Shown in pieces: positions 35,787 to 44,072 of a DNA stretch of 64,000 nucleotides. Both the position numbers and the translations under genes were made by a program. The notes beneath the pieces are model-generated. The model did no database searches, was not told the DNA's origin, and saw only the letters and a list, made by a program, of their open reading frames with translations. Source of the DNA: Larkinella arboricola (lineage in GTDB: Bacteria; Bacteroidota; Bacteroidia; Cytophagales; Spirosomataceae); the NCBI RefSeq assembly GCF_003259745.1, contig NZ_QLMC01000009.1, positions 1-64,000 on the forward strand, given 5' to 3'. The stretch's first letter is position 1. Every line of letters begins with the position of its first letter.

Positions 35787-36890
35787 ATGAAAAGCTACGA
35801 ATCCTATACGGTAGAGGACTTTATTCAGGACGATGATTTTCGAGACTGGGTGCAGGGCCGTGGCAATCGGGGTTTATTCTGGCGTTCGTTTCTGCAAAAA
35901 TACCCCGAAAAGCGGCTGGCCTTTCAGCAGGCCGAGTTGTTTATCCGGGCGGCTGCCGTACCTCCTGAAACCCTAAGTGAGGCTGAAATTCGTAAGGAGA
36001 CGGAAAAATTCATCGAAAATGCGTTTACGTATAGCGTACACCGTCAGCATAGAGTGTCGCCTGATTTGTCGAATCGACAGCCTGCTTATTTTGTCCGATG
36101 GGGCCTACGAATTGCGGCTTCGCTGGCGGTTGTTGCCGGTCTTCTCTGGTATATGGTAGCTACCAAAGCCAATCCATCCCATGCAGTAGCGTCTGATAAT
36201 GGGGGAAATCAATTGGTAGAAACCCGGAATGATACCCGGCAGTTGCTGCGGGTTGTACTCAACGATAGTTCAGAAGTGCTGCTGAGCCCCCAAAGCCGTC
36301 TGCGGTATCCATCGCAGTTTTCGGGCAACGCCCGCGTTGTCTACCTACAGGGCGAAGGAAGCTTTTCGGTCAGGCGGCAAAGCCAGCCGTTTATGGTATA
36401 TACCGGCGAAATGGTTACGAAAGTACTCGGTACGCAGTTTGTCGTTAAAGCCTTCGATCTGGATAAAAAAATTACGGTTCAGGTTCTTTCGGGAAAGGTA
36501 TCCGTCTACAAGAAAAAACCGGAACACGTACCCGATAACAAGGAGGTTAACGGTCTGATTCTGAATGTGAACCAGGCGGCTATTTTTGAGAAAAACGAAG
36601 GAAACCTGACCAAAACGCTCGTGGCAGACCCCGCGCCAATCCAGAAAAAAAGCAGGGACAATTCCTTTGTATACGACGAAGTTCCGTTACCCCGGATTCT
36701 GCGGGAGCTGGAGAATACCTACGGCATTCCGATCCAGTTTGACGAACAGAATTTTGAAACCTGCAAAATCACGGCCATCCTGTCGAGTGAGTCACTCTAC
36801 CAGAAGCTTGATTTGCTATGTAAAGCATCCTCAGCGAGTTATGAAATAACGGACGGTCAGATCGTGATCAGCCGAAAGGGATACCGATAA
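35787..36890 (+). CDS. FecR-family anti-sigma factor (PUL 3)
   Basis: From ATG 35787 (MKSYESYTVEDFIQDDDF) the protein has 367 residues; an in-frame ATG at 35733 lies inside the intergenic repeat and is rejected. It has a cytoplasmic N-terminus, one TM helix (~RIAASLAVVAGLLWYMVA), a periplasmic FecR domain (VVLNDSSEVLLSPQSRLRYP, LQGEGSFSV, KVLGTQFVVKAF) and a C-terminal domain (FVYDEVPLPRILRELENTYG) that in this family receives the signal from the SusC STN domain. It is homologous to the FecR at 32867. Confidence 0.92.
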   Translation: MKSYESYTVEDFIQDDDFRDWVQGRGNRGLFWRSFLQKYPEKRLAFQQAELFIRAAAVPPETLSEAEIRKETEKFIENAFTYSVHRQHRVSPDLSNRQPAYFVRWGLRIAASLAVVAGLLWYMVATKANPSHAVASDNGGNQLVETRNDTRQLLRVVLNDSSEVLLSPQSRLRYPSQFSGNARVVYLQGEGSFSVRRQSQPFMVYTGEMVTKVLGTQFVVKAFDLDKKITVQVLSGKVSVYKKKPEHVPDNKEVNGLILNVNQAAIFEKNEGNLTKTLVADPAPIQKKSRDNSFVYDEVPLPRILRELENTYGIPIQFDEQNFETCKITAILSSESLYQKLDLLCKASSASYEITDGQIVISRKGYR

Positions 36891-36903
36891 TGCATTCATA
36901 AAA

Positions 36904-36928
36904 TTGGCAGTGACAACGCCACTGCCAA
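36904..36928 (+). promoter_or_regulatory. Hairpin between FecR and SusC genes of PUL 3
   Basis: Perfect 9-bp arms TTGGCAGTG and CACTGCCAA enclose a 7-base loop, without a T run. A second weaker pairing (CACTGAG/CTCAGTG, 36939-36973) follows. Such structures before susC genes may allow partial termination, mRNA processing or a separate SusC promoter. The function here is inferred. Confidence 0.4.
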
Positions 36929-37014
36929 CAGGTCTATTCACTGAGCATCGCTCGCCAAAGTAATCACTCAGTGGAAAGTGTTCTAAATCAGAACTATTCA
37001 ACCCTAACAAAACT

Positions 37015-40000
37015 ATGAAAAAACACCTTTCCGGGCAACTCTGGTTGAAACTTATGCGGTTTTCACTGACACAAAGTTTAGTCATGTTCTCGCTGGTGGG
37101 CGTGTCGTTTGCCCACCCGAGCAATGCTCAGGAGTATCTGAGCCGACGCCTAACGCTACACGCTGATAACCAGGAAATAAAACGGGTATTGGCGGATATT
37201 GAAAAAGCAACGGATGTGCAGTTTGTGTATAGCTCACAGGTCATCGAGCGAAAACAGAAGATCAGCATTCAGGCCAATAATTCGACATTGGAAGAGGTTC
37301 TGGTCAAATATTTCAAACCGCTGCCGGTCGATTATGAATTGGTGGGACGAAAGGTAGTCCTGTCGGCCAGTACAACGCCCGCTGTTGAGCCGGGGTTCAT
37401 TGACCTCCGGGAGCGAGCGGAGGCCCTGGCCCCCAGGCGCGTAATTTCGGGGAATGTAACCGACGAAAAAGGGGGTGATTTGCCGGGGGTTACGGTCCTG
37501 CTGAAAGGCACGCAGAAAGGCACGACCACCAACGCGAATGGAAGCTTCCAGCTGGATGTGCCGGAAGGAAGCGCAGCGGTTCTGGTCTTTAGTTATGTGG
37601 GTTACGAAAGCAAGGAAGTGACGGTTGGCAATCAGTCAACCTTGAAAATTTCGTTAGTGCCTGAAAGTAAGGCCTTGAGTGAGGTGGTGGTGACGGCTTT
37701 GGGTATCAAGAAGGAAGCCAAGAGCCTGGGGTATGCCACGGCCACCGTGGGCGCGGAAGAAATGACCGTAAACCGAACCGCCAACTTCATGAATGCCTTA
37801 CAGGGCAAGATGGCCGGGGTTAATATTACGCCCCTGGGTTCGGGTGCTGCCGGTACCAGTAAAATCCGGATTCGGGGTCAGTCCTCATTCGGTGGGAATA
37901 ATTCGCCCCTGATTGTGGTCAATGGCGTTCCCATCGACAATTCCAATTACAGTGCCAAAGGCGATGCGGGTGATCGGGGCAGCAACCGTACGTCCGACAG
38001 TGGGGATGGTTTGAGCAGCATTAACCCGGATAACATTGAAACGATGACCGTACTGAAAGGCGCGGCCGCTTCGGCGTTATACGGTTCCCGGGCCAAAGAC
38101 GGCGTCATCATGATTACCACCAAGACGCGGGGCAACGGCAACGGAATCGGGGTTGATTTTAACTCGAACTTCACCACCGATACGCCCCTCGATTATACGG
38201 ACTATCAATACGAATATGGACAGGGCGAAAATGGCGTGCGGCCAACGGCCCCTTTCCCCAATTCAGGCCAGTGGAGTTTTGGTGAAAAGTTCCAGCCGGG
38301 TATGACGCAGATCCTGTTTGATGGCGTTGAGGTGCCGTATGTGCCCCAACGTAACCATGTCAAACAGTTCTACCAGCAGGGCCATACGTGGACCAACACC
38401 GTAACCCTTTCTTCGGGTGGTGAGAACGGTGGTTTTAGCCTCTCCTTCTCCAATCTGGATAATAAATCCATCTATCCGGGCTCAACCTATAACCGGAAAA
38501 CCGTTAACCTCGGCTTTACCCAGACAATGGCTAAAAGGCTGACCGTTTCGGGGAATATTAATTATTCGAAAGAATACCGTAAAAACCCGCCGAACATTGC
38601 CGAACAGGATTTTAGCCCGGTTATTATTTACAACATGGCGAATTCGATGCCGCTGGACCTGCTGGAAAAATACCAGGCGGATGCCAATGGCAATGAGCTT
38701 CTGTGGTCGCGGTTTACCAACCGTACCAACCCGTATTTTGCCCTCAAACGGTTTGAGAATATTGACACCGACCGGATTTTTGGTAATGTGTCGGCTCGCT
38801 ACAATTTTACGGACTGGCTCTTTTTACAGGCCCGTGTCGGGCAGGATTTTTACGCCCGTGAGCAGGATTATAACCTGCCAACCGGAACCCAGCGCCAACC
38901 GGCAGCACCCGCGGGTTTTGTAAATGGACAGTATGTGCAGGATGCCCGGACTGTTCGCGAACTGAACATGGATTTTCTCATAAACGCCAACAAAACATTC
39001 GGCGACTTTGGGGTCAATGTCAATGTTGGGGGCAACCAGATGTACCGGAAAATCAGCCGGCACAACGTGCTGGTGCAGGATTTCTACGTTCGGGGTTTGT
39101 ATACCATCGGCAACGGTCGGCAGCGGGATCCGATCTATTCACTGAGCGAACGGCAGGTTAACTCGCTCTATGGCTCAGCCGAGATTTCGTACAAGGAGTT
39201 TTTATACCTGAACGCGACGGCTCGTAATGACTGGTTCTCCACCTTGTCGCCCGCAAACCGCAGTATCCTGTACCCATCCGTAACGGCCAGCTTTGTGTTT
39301 TCGCAGGCTTTTGCCAGTTCGTTACCTACGTGGCTGACCTTTGGTAAAATCCGGGCTGCGTATGCCGAAGTGGGGAGTGATACGGATGTCGCTCCTTATG
39401 CGAACAACCTGTTTTACAGCATCAACCCCCAGCAGATTCCTTCTCCCAACGGAGCGGCTCAGCCGTTAGCCAACATCAACGCGACCACCGTGCCAAATGC
39501 TAATCTGCGGCCCATGAGTGTGTCGGAGAAAGAAGTCGGTCTGGAATTGAAGCTGTTCAATAACAGTGTAGGACTTGATCTGACGTATTACAGTAAGCTT
39601 TCTTCCGATCAGATTTTGCAGGCCCAGATTTCCGACGCGGGCGGTTACCAGACCCAGCTGATTAATGTCGGCAAGAGCAGCAACAAAGGATTGGAAATGT
39701 TGCTAACCTTCTCGCCGTTTAACCGGGGCGGTTTCAACTGGAATACGTCGCTGAACGGATCGTACAACATCACGAAGGTACTGGATTTAGGAACCAGTGT
39801 GAGTGATAACATGATCACCGTCGGAACGGGTGAATTTACGGGGGAACTGCGTCAGGTGGTGGGTATGCCGATGGGCCAGCTTTTTGGCTATGGCTACCTG
39901 ACCGATGCCCAGGGGCGCCGGGTGTTTGACGCCGGGAATGGTCGCCCTTTGCGGACGGCTTCCCAGATTAGCTTCGGCAGTGCCATTCCGCGCTGGGTCG

Positions 40001-40515
40001 GTGGTATTACCAACAGCTTTAGTTACAAGGGCGTTAATCTGTCGGTCCTGATCGATTTCAAGCTGGGACATAAGATGATTTCCGGCACGAACCATAATGC
40101 CTGGCGGCACGGATTGCACAAGGAAACACTCATTGGCCGTGATCAGGGGTTTGTCATCGGCGAGGGGGTTAATCCGAACGGAGAAGTAAATCAAACCAAA
40201 TCGGGGGTACAGGCTTTTTACGAAACCGTGCGTTCGCAGAACATCGCCGAAGAGTTTGTCTATAACGCGGGTCTGTGGCAATTGCGGCAGATATCGGCCG
40301 GGTATGACTTCTCCAAATTCCTGCCTGCCAACGCCAAATTCGTGAAAGGAGTCCGGTTAAATGTGGTGGCCAACAACGTGGCGGTTTTGAAGAAATGGGT
40401 GCCCAATATCCATCCCGAACAATTTGGCTTTGCTTCCGATAACCTGGTCGGTCTGGAAGCCACGGGCTTGCCTATCACCCGCAACATCGGATTTAACCTG
40501 AATTTACGATTCTAA
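37015..40515 (+). CDS. SusC/RagA-family TonB-linked outer membrane protein with STN domain (PUL 3)
   Basis: A 1,166-residue receptor. It has a signal peptide (LVMFSLVGVSFAHPSNAQ), an STN domain (LTLHADNQEIKRVLADIEKA to RKVVLSAS), a beta domain (ISGNVTDEKGGDLPGVTVLL), a plug (VVVTALGIKKEAKSLGYATA, LQGKMAGVNI, IRIRGQSSFGGN, MTVLKGAAASALYG) and a barrel ending IGFNLNLRF. The VTALGI/KGAAASALYGSRA plug type pairs with SusD-like_2 lipoproteins, and such a gene follows. Downstream aldarate enzymes suggest that it imports a sugar acid, a lactone or an oligosaccharide rich in them (inference). Confidence 0.93.
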   Translation: MKKHLSGQLWLKLMRFSLTQSLVMFSLVGVSFAHPSNAQEYLSRRLTLHADNQEIKRVLADIEKATDVQFVYSSQVIERKQKISIQANNSTLEEVLVKYFKPLPVDYELVGRKVVLSASTTPAVEPGFIDLRERAEALAPRRVISGNVTDEKGGDLPGVTVLLKGTQKGTTTNANGSFQLDVPEGSAAVLVFSYVGYESKEVTVGNQSTLKISLVPESKALSEVVVTALGIKKEAKSLGYATATVGAEEMTVNRTANFMNALQGKMAGVNITPLGSGAAGTSKIRIRGQSSFGGNNSPLIVVNGVPIDNSNYSAKGDAGDRGSNRTSDSGDGLSSINPDNIETMTVLKGAAASALYGSRAKDGVIMITTKTRGNGNGIGVDFNSNFTTDTPLDYTDYQYEYGQGENGVRPTAPFPNSGQWSFGEKFQPGMTQILFDGVEVPYVPQRNHVKQFYQQGHTWTNTVTLSSGGENGGFSLSFSNLDNKSIYPGSTYNRKTVNLGFTQTMAKRLTVSGNINYSKEYRKNPPNIAEQDFSPVIIYNMANSMPLDLLEKYQADANGNELLWSRFTNRTNPYFALKRFENIDTDRIFGNVSARYNFTDWLFLQARVGQDFYAREQDYNLPTGTQRQPAAPAGFVNGQYVQDARTVRELNMDFLINANKTFGDFGVNVNVGGNQMYRKISRHNVLVQDFYVRGLYTIGNGRQRDPIYSLSERQVNSLYGSAEISYKEFLYLNATARNDWFSTLSPANRSILYPSVTASFVFSQAFASSLPTWLTFGKIRAAYAEVGSDTDVAPYANNLFYSINPQQIPSPNGAAQPLANINATTVPNANLRPMSVSEKEVGLELKLFNNSVGLDLTYYSKLSSDQILQAQISDAGGYQTQLINVGKSSNKGLEMLLTFSPFNRGGFNWNTSLNGSYNITKVLDLGTSVSDNMITVGTGEFTGELRQVVGMPMGQLFGYGYLTDAQGRRVFDAGNGRPLRTASQISFGSAIPRWVGGITNSFSYKGVNLSVLIDFKLGHKMISGTNHNAWRHGLHKETLIGRDQGFVIGEGVNPNGEVNQTKSGVQAFYETVRSQNIAEEFVYNAGLWQLRQISAGYDFSKFLPANAKFVKGVRLNVVANNVAVLKKWVPNIHPEQFGFASDNLVGLEATGLPITRNIGFNLNLRF

Positions 40516-40593
40516 TCAGTTCGTGTTTCGTAGCGTTTTACGCCGGAAATCAGGGACTTTGATCTGGGAAACGGCTTCCTTAAACCCTTACTA

Positions 40594-42120
40594 ATGACTA
40601 TGAAAAAGTTACATATTTATCTAGCTGTCCTGGTGGCTTTTCTGAGTTCGTGTGACAAGGGATTTGATAAAATGAACATCAATCCCATTGCACTTACTTC
40701 GGTTGACCCGGCCTACCAGTTCAATACCGCCATTCTGCAAGGGGCTTTCGGCTACAACAATTTGCAGTATGAAACCATTATCGTCAAACAGATGATCAAC
40801 CCGTTCAGCGGGGTGGGTGCTGCCGGACAATATAATCAGGATAACCGCAGTGTCACATCCGGAAACTGGACCCGTGGTTACCGGCAGGTGATTCGTGAAT
40901 TGGTCGATGTCGTTGCGCAAACGAAAGATGTGCCCGCCCGCGCGAACCTGTATAACATGGCCCGGATCTGGAAAGCATATCAATTCATGTTGCTGACCGA
41001 TACCTACGGCGATATTCCTTATTTCCAGGCCGGGAAAAGTTACCTGGAAGGCATTGCCAATCCAGAATATGACGCTCAGGAAGCTGTTTATGCCGATATC
41101 CTGAACGAGCTGGAAAGTGCTGCGGCCGCCCTGAATGCCAGCAACCCCGTTATCACGAGTGACATTTTGTACGGGGGTGATATCACCAAATGGAAACGGT
41201 TCGGCTATTCGTTGCTGCTAAGGGGCGGTATGCGTCTCTCAAAAGTGGACCCGACGAAAGCTGCCGAGTGGGTTGGTAAAGCCGTTGCTGGCGGGGTGTT
41301 TCAATCCAACAACGACAATGCGCTGTTGCGGCATACGGCGGCTTTTCCGAATCCTGTGGGGTCGCAGTTGAATGGCGGGCAGGCCGATTTCTTTTACCTG
41401 GCCGAAGATTTTGTCACCCACTTGAAAACGACCAATGACCCCCGTCTGGCGTCTATTGCGGTTCGTTACTCCGGTGCCAAAAGCCCTGTAGATCAGAAAG
41501 AAGTGAATGCCAACCGGAACCCGGAGGTGCAGATTGGGATGCCGTTGGGGTATGACAACACCACCGTATCGGCGGCCGTCACGCGCGATAAGCTGGCTAG
41601 TCTGTACGAATACAGCAAACTGGACCCGACCCGGATGGCGGGCCTGAACTCACCGACCCTTTTTGTGACCTACGCCCAAACCCAGTTTTTGCTGGCCGAA
41701 GCCGCGGTGCGGAAGTGGACAACCGGCGATCCCGCTACCTTCTTTTCCAACGGTATTCGGGCTCATATGGAACAACTGGCGGTTTATGGGGCCAGTACCG
41801 CCATTCCGGAAGCCGCCATTGCCACGTATGTAAAAAATAACCCGCTGGGGGCTGGTAAAGAACTGGAGCAGATCAATACGCAATACTGGATTGCCAGTTT
41901 CCTGAACGGTCCCGAAGCGTGGGCCAACTTCCGGCGGACCGGTTTCCCGGCCTTAGCGCCGAATCCGTTCCCCGGCAGTGATCTGAAAACGGAAACGTTT
42001 ATCCGTCGGCTGACCTATACGGATGCCGAACTTAATGTCAATAAAGTAAACGTCCAGAAAGCCATCTCCCGGCAAGGACCGGACCTGTTGGATACCCGGG
42101 TTTGGTGGGATAAAAAATAA
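40594..42120 (+). CDS. SusD-like_2-type surface lipoprotein (PUL 3)
   Basis: A 508-residue lipoprotein with lipobox LSSC near residue 20, then DKGFDKMNINPIALTSVDPA, typical of the SusD-like_2 subgroup (short N-terminus, NPN-like motif). Conserved body motifs include YNMARIWKAYQFMLLTDTYG DIPY and FLLAEAAVRKW, and the C-terminus carries RRLTYTDAELNVN. It is the substrate-binding lid of the SusC encoded 78 bases upstream. It differs in type from the SusD proteins of PULs 1 and 2. Confidence 0.9.
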   Translation: MTMKKLHIYLAVLVAFLSSCDKGFDKMNINPIALTSVDPAYQFNTAILQGAFGYNNLQYETIIVKQMINPFSGVGAAGQYNQDNRSVTSGNWTRGYRQVIRELVDVVAQTKDVPARANLYNMARIWKAYQFMLLTDTYGDIPYFQAGKSYLEGIANPEYDAQEAVYADILNELESAAAALNASNPVITSDILYGGDITKWKRFGYSLLLRGGMRLSKVDPTKAAEWVGKAVAGGVFQSNNDNALLRHTAAFPNPVGSQLNGGQADFFYLAEDFVTHLKTTNDPRLASIAVRYSGAKSPVDQKEVNANRNPEVQIGMPLGYDNTTVSAAVTRDKLASLYEYSKLDPTRMAGLNSPTLFVTYAQTQFLLAEAAVRKWTTGDPATFFSNGIRAHMEQLAVYGASTAIPEAAIATYVKNNPLGAGKELEQINTQYWIASFLNGPEAWANFRRTGFPALAPNPFPGSDLKTETFIRRLTYTDAELNVNKVNVQKAISRQGPDLLDTRVWWDKK

Positions 42121-42183
42121 ACGATGGCTAACAGAGGTGAGCCAAGCGGTTCACCTCTCATCTCTCCGTCTGAACACCTTATT

Positions 42184-43155
42184 ATGAAACCGTCGCACGA
42201 AAAACCGATTACGAAAGCCAACCCGTTACCGACCCGCCGTGACATGCTCGCTACGCTGGTTGGCGTTGGGGTTGCGCAGGCCGGGCTGGGGGCGGTTGTA
42301 AAAGAAAACCGTCCATCGGATTCCCCAGCTGCTCCCCCGGCGCGCGAGGTGGTCATTGAGTGGAATGCCCATATTTTTAGCCCGGATCTCAACCGGTTTC
42401 CGTTTCATCCGAAAGCGGTTTATAAACCCGATTCATCCAAGTTTCCGGCAGACCCATTGGGGACATATCTGAAGCGCCTGGACGATGAAAAGATCGACAA
42501 AGCGGTTATTGTGCATCCCGAGCCCTACGGCGATGATCATTCCCTGATTCTGGATTGCCTGAGTCGGCAACCCAACCGCCTGCGCGGAACCAGCTTGTTT
42601 TATCCGAAAGACCCCGAAGCGCCCCGAAAACTGGCGGATCTGGTGAAGAAAAACCCCCGGATGGTGGCTACCCGGTTTCATGCCCACCGCGGGAAGGAAT
42701 CGTACCTGGACACGTTTGCGGATGCGGGCGTACGCGCTTTGTGGAAACAGGCCGTGGACCTGGACCAGGTCATCGAGTTACACATCGGTCCTAATTATGC
42801 GCAGCAGGCAGCCCAAGCCATCAAAGCCTTTCCCGGCTGCAAGGTGCTGATTGACCACCTGGCCGAACCCCATATGGGAACGGGCGTCGAATTTGCCGAT
42901 GTGCTGGAATTGGCGCGGTTTCCGAATGTATACATGAAATTGTCCGGTATCGGGCATTTTGCCAAGGATGAACCGTTTTACGAGAGTGCCTTGCCGTTTA
43001 CGAGCCGGGTGATCAGGGAGTTCGGGCCTGATCGGGTGGTATGGGGAAGTGGCTCTCCCTCGATTGTCGATAAGCATATGGCCGGTTATTCGGAAACTGA
43101 TCGGGCGAAAGTGAAAGGCGGAAATATCCGCAAACTATTGAACTGGAATTCATGA
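42184..43155 (+). CDS. Tat-exported amidohydrolase-superfamily protein (LigI/lactonase-like)
   Basis: From ATG 42184 the protein has 323 residues. A Tat-type signal (PTRRDMLATLVGVGVAQAGLG) precedes an Amidohydrolase_2 barrel (~55-323) with LDDEKIDKAVIVHPEPYGDD, VLIDHLAEPH and YMKLSGIGHF. Two usual active-site features are altered. The strand-1 HxH is NAH (Asn61, His63). The catalytic WGxDxP is WGSGSP, with Gly290 where an Asp is expected. Metal-independent lactone enzymes of this superfamily (LigI, galactarolactone isomerase) are the closest functional model in an aldarate cluster; that role is inferred. It overlaps the aldolase gene by 4 bases (ATGA), so the two are translationally coupled. 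ATG 42124 would add 20 residues ahead of the signal. Confidence 0.75.
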   Translation: MKPSHEKPITKANPLPTRRDMLATLVGVGVAQAGLGAVVKENRPSDSPAAPPAREVVIEWNAHIFSPDLNRFPFHPKAVYKPDSSKFPADPLGTYLKRLDDEKIDKAVIVHPEPYGDDHSLILDCLSRQPNRLRGTSLFYPKDPEAPRKLADLVKKNPRMVATRFHAHRGKESYLDTFADAGVRALWKQAVDLDQVIELHIGPNYAQQAAQAIKAFPGCKVLIDHLAEPHMGTGVEFADVLELARFPNVYMKLSGIGHFAKDEPFYESALPFTSRVIREFGPDRVVWGSGSPSIVDKHMAGYSETDRAKVKGGNIRKLLNWNS

Positions 43156-43928
43156 AAAACCTGAAAAAACGATTAAAAGCGGGCGAAACGCTCAACGGTT
43201 GCTGGTTAAATCTGGGAAGCTCACTGACCGCCGAAATTGTGGGTCACTCCGGTTTTGACTGGGTATTGATTGACCTCGAACATGGTGCTGGTTCGGAAAA
43301 AGATGTTCTGTATCAATTGCAGGCGCTGGAAAGCACGGGAGCCGGGGCCATCGTCCGGGTAGAAAGTTCCGAAAGCCAGCGGATTCATCGGGTCCTCGAC
43401 ATGGGGGCCGAAGGCATCATGTGCCCCAAAGTGCTGAACCCCGAAGGCGCTCAGAAAGTCGTGAATGGCTTGCACTACCCGCCCCACGGCAGCCGGGGTG
43501 TCGCCAAGATGGTGCGGGCAACCGGTTTTGCGCAAAACTTCCCGCAGTATTACGCCGAAGCCCGGGAAACGATTCTGGGCGTGGTGCAGATCGAAACCGT
43601 CGAAGTCTTGAACCACCTCGACGAAGTGGCCGCCATCGACGGGGTTGATGTGCTGTTCATTGGCCCCGCCGACCTGTCGATGGAACTCGGTATTTTCGGC
43701 CAATTCGATCACCCCCGGTTTAAGGAAGCCCTGCGCGAAACCGTCAATGCGGCCGAGAAAGCCGGAAAAGCCACCGGAATCCTCTTTTTCAACCCCGACG
43801 ACTATCAACGCTACCACGACCTCGGCATCCGGTTGATTGCCTGCGGAGCCGACGGAACGTTTGTCGCCGACGGGGCTCGAAACATGGCCAAAAAGCTAGA
43901 CTCGTTTCGATCCGTGATAAAAAGTTAA
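43152..43928 (+). CDS. HpcH/HpaI-family aldolase (2-keto-3-deoxy/5-keto-4-deoxy aldarate type)
   Basis: A 258-residue class II aldolase with the family signature residues: His44 in DLEHG, the arginine of IVRVES, metal ligands Glu148 (VVQIET) and Asp174 (FIGPADLS), and the SRGVAKMVRATGF loop. Relatives such as GarL cleave 5-keto-4-deoxy-D-glucarate into pyruvate and tartronate semialdehyde. This fits the dehydratase at 47674 and the reductase at 45614. Other members act on 2-keto-3-deoxy-rhamnonate or hydroxy-oxo-heptanedioate, so the exact substrate rests on context. It is cytoplasmic and overlaps the upstream gene by 4 bases. Confidence 0.85.
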   Translation: MKNLKKRLKAGETLNGCWLNLGSSLTAEIVGHSGFDWVLIDLEHGAGSEKDVLYQLQALESTGAGAIVRVESSESQRIHRVLDMGAEGIMCPKVLNPEGAQKVVNGLHYPPHGSRGVAKMVRATGFAQNFPQYYAEARETILGVVQIETVEVLNHLDEVAAIDGVDVLFIGPADLSMELGIFGQFDHPRFKEALRETVNAAEKAGKATGILFFNPDDYQRYHDLGIRLIACGADGTFVADGARNMAKKLDSFRSVIKS

Positions 43929-43937
43929 AAATTATGT

Positions 43938-44033
43938 CGCAGAGATTCACGGAGGAAAGGGGAGTTGAGCGGAGGAAAAGTAAAGAAAAATAAGACTCTG
44001 CTTAACTCCCCCTTTCCTCCGCGAATCTCCGCG
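43938..44033. repeat. Long imperfect inverted repeat (interspersed repeat) between aldolase and permease genes
   Basis: Arms at 43938-43974 and 43996-44033 pair almost fully over ~37 bases (left begins CGCAGAGATTCACGGAGGAA, right ends CCGCGAATCTCCGCG), with a 21-base spacer rich in A. The CGCGGAGATTCGCGGAG-type core resembles repeats scattered in many bacterial genomes. It may act as a terminator or mRNA stabiliser between the two genes. Confidence 0.75.
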
Positions 44034-44072
44034 AAATCAATCAAACGTTCCTAAACCCTTAAAAACGCATTA

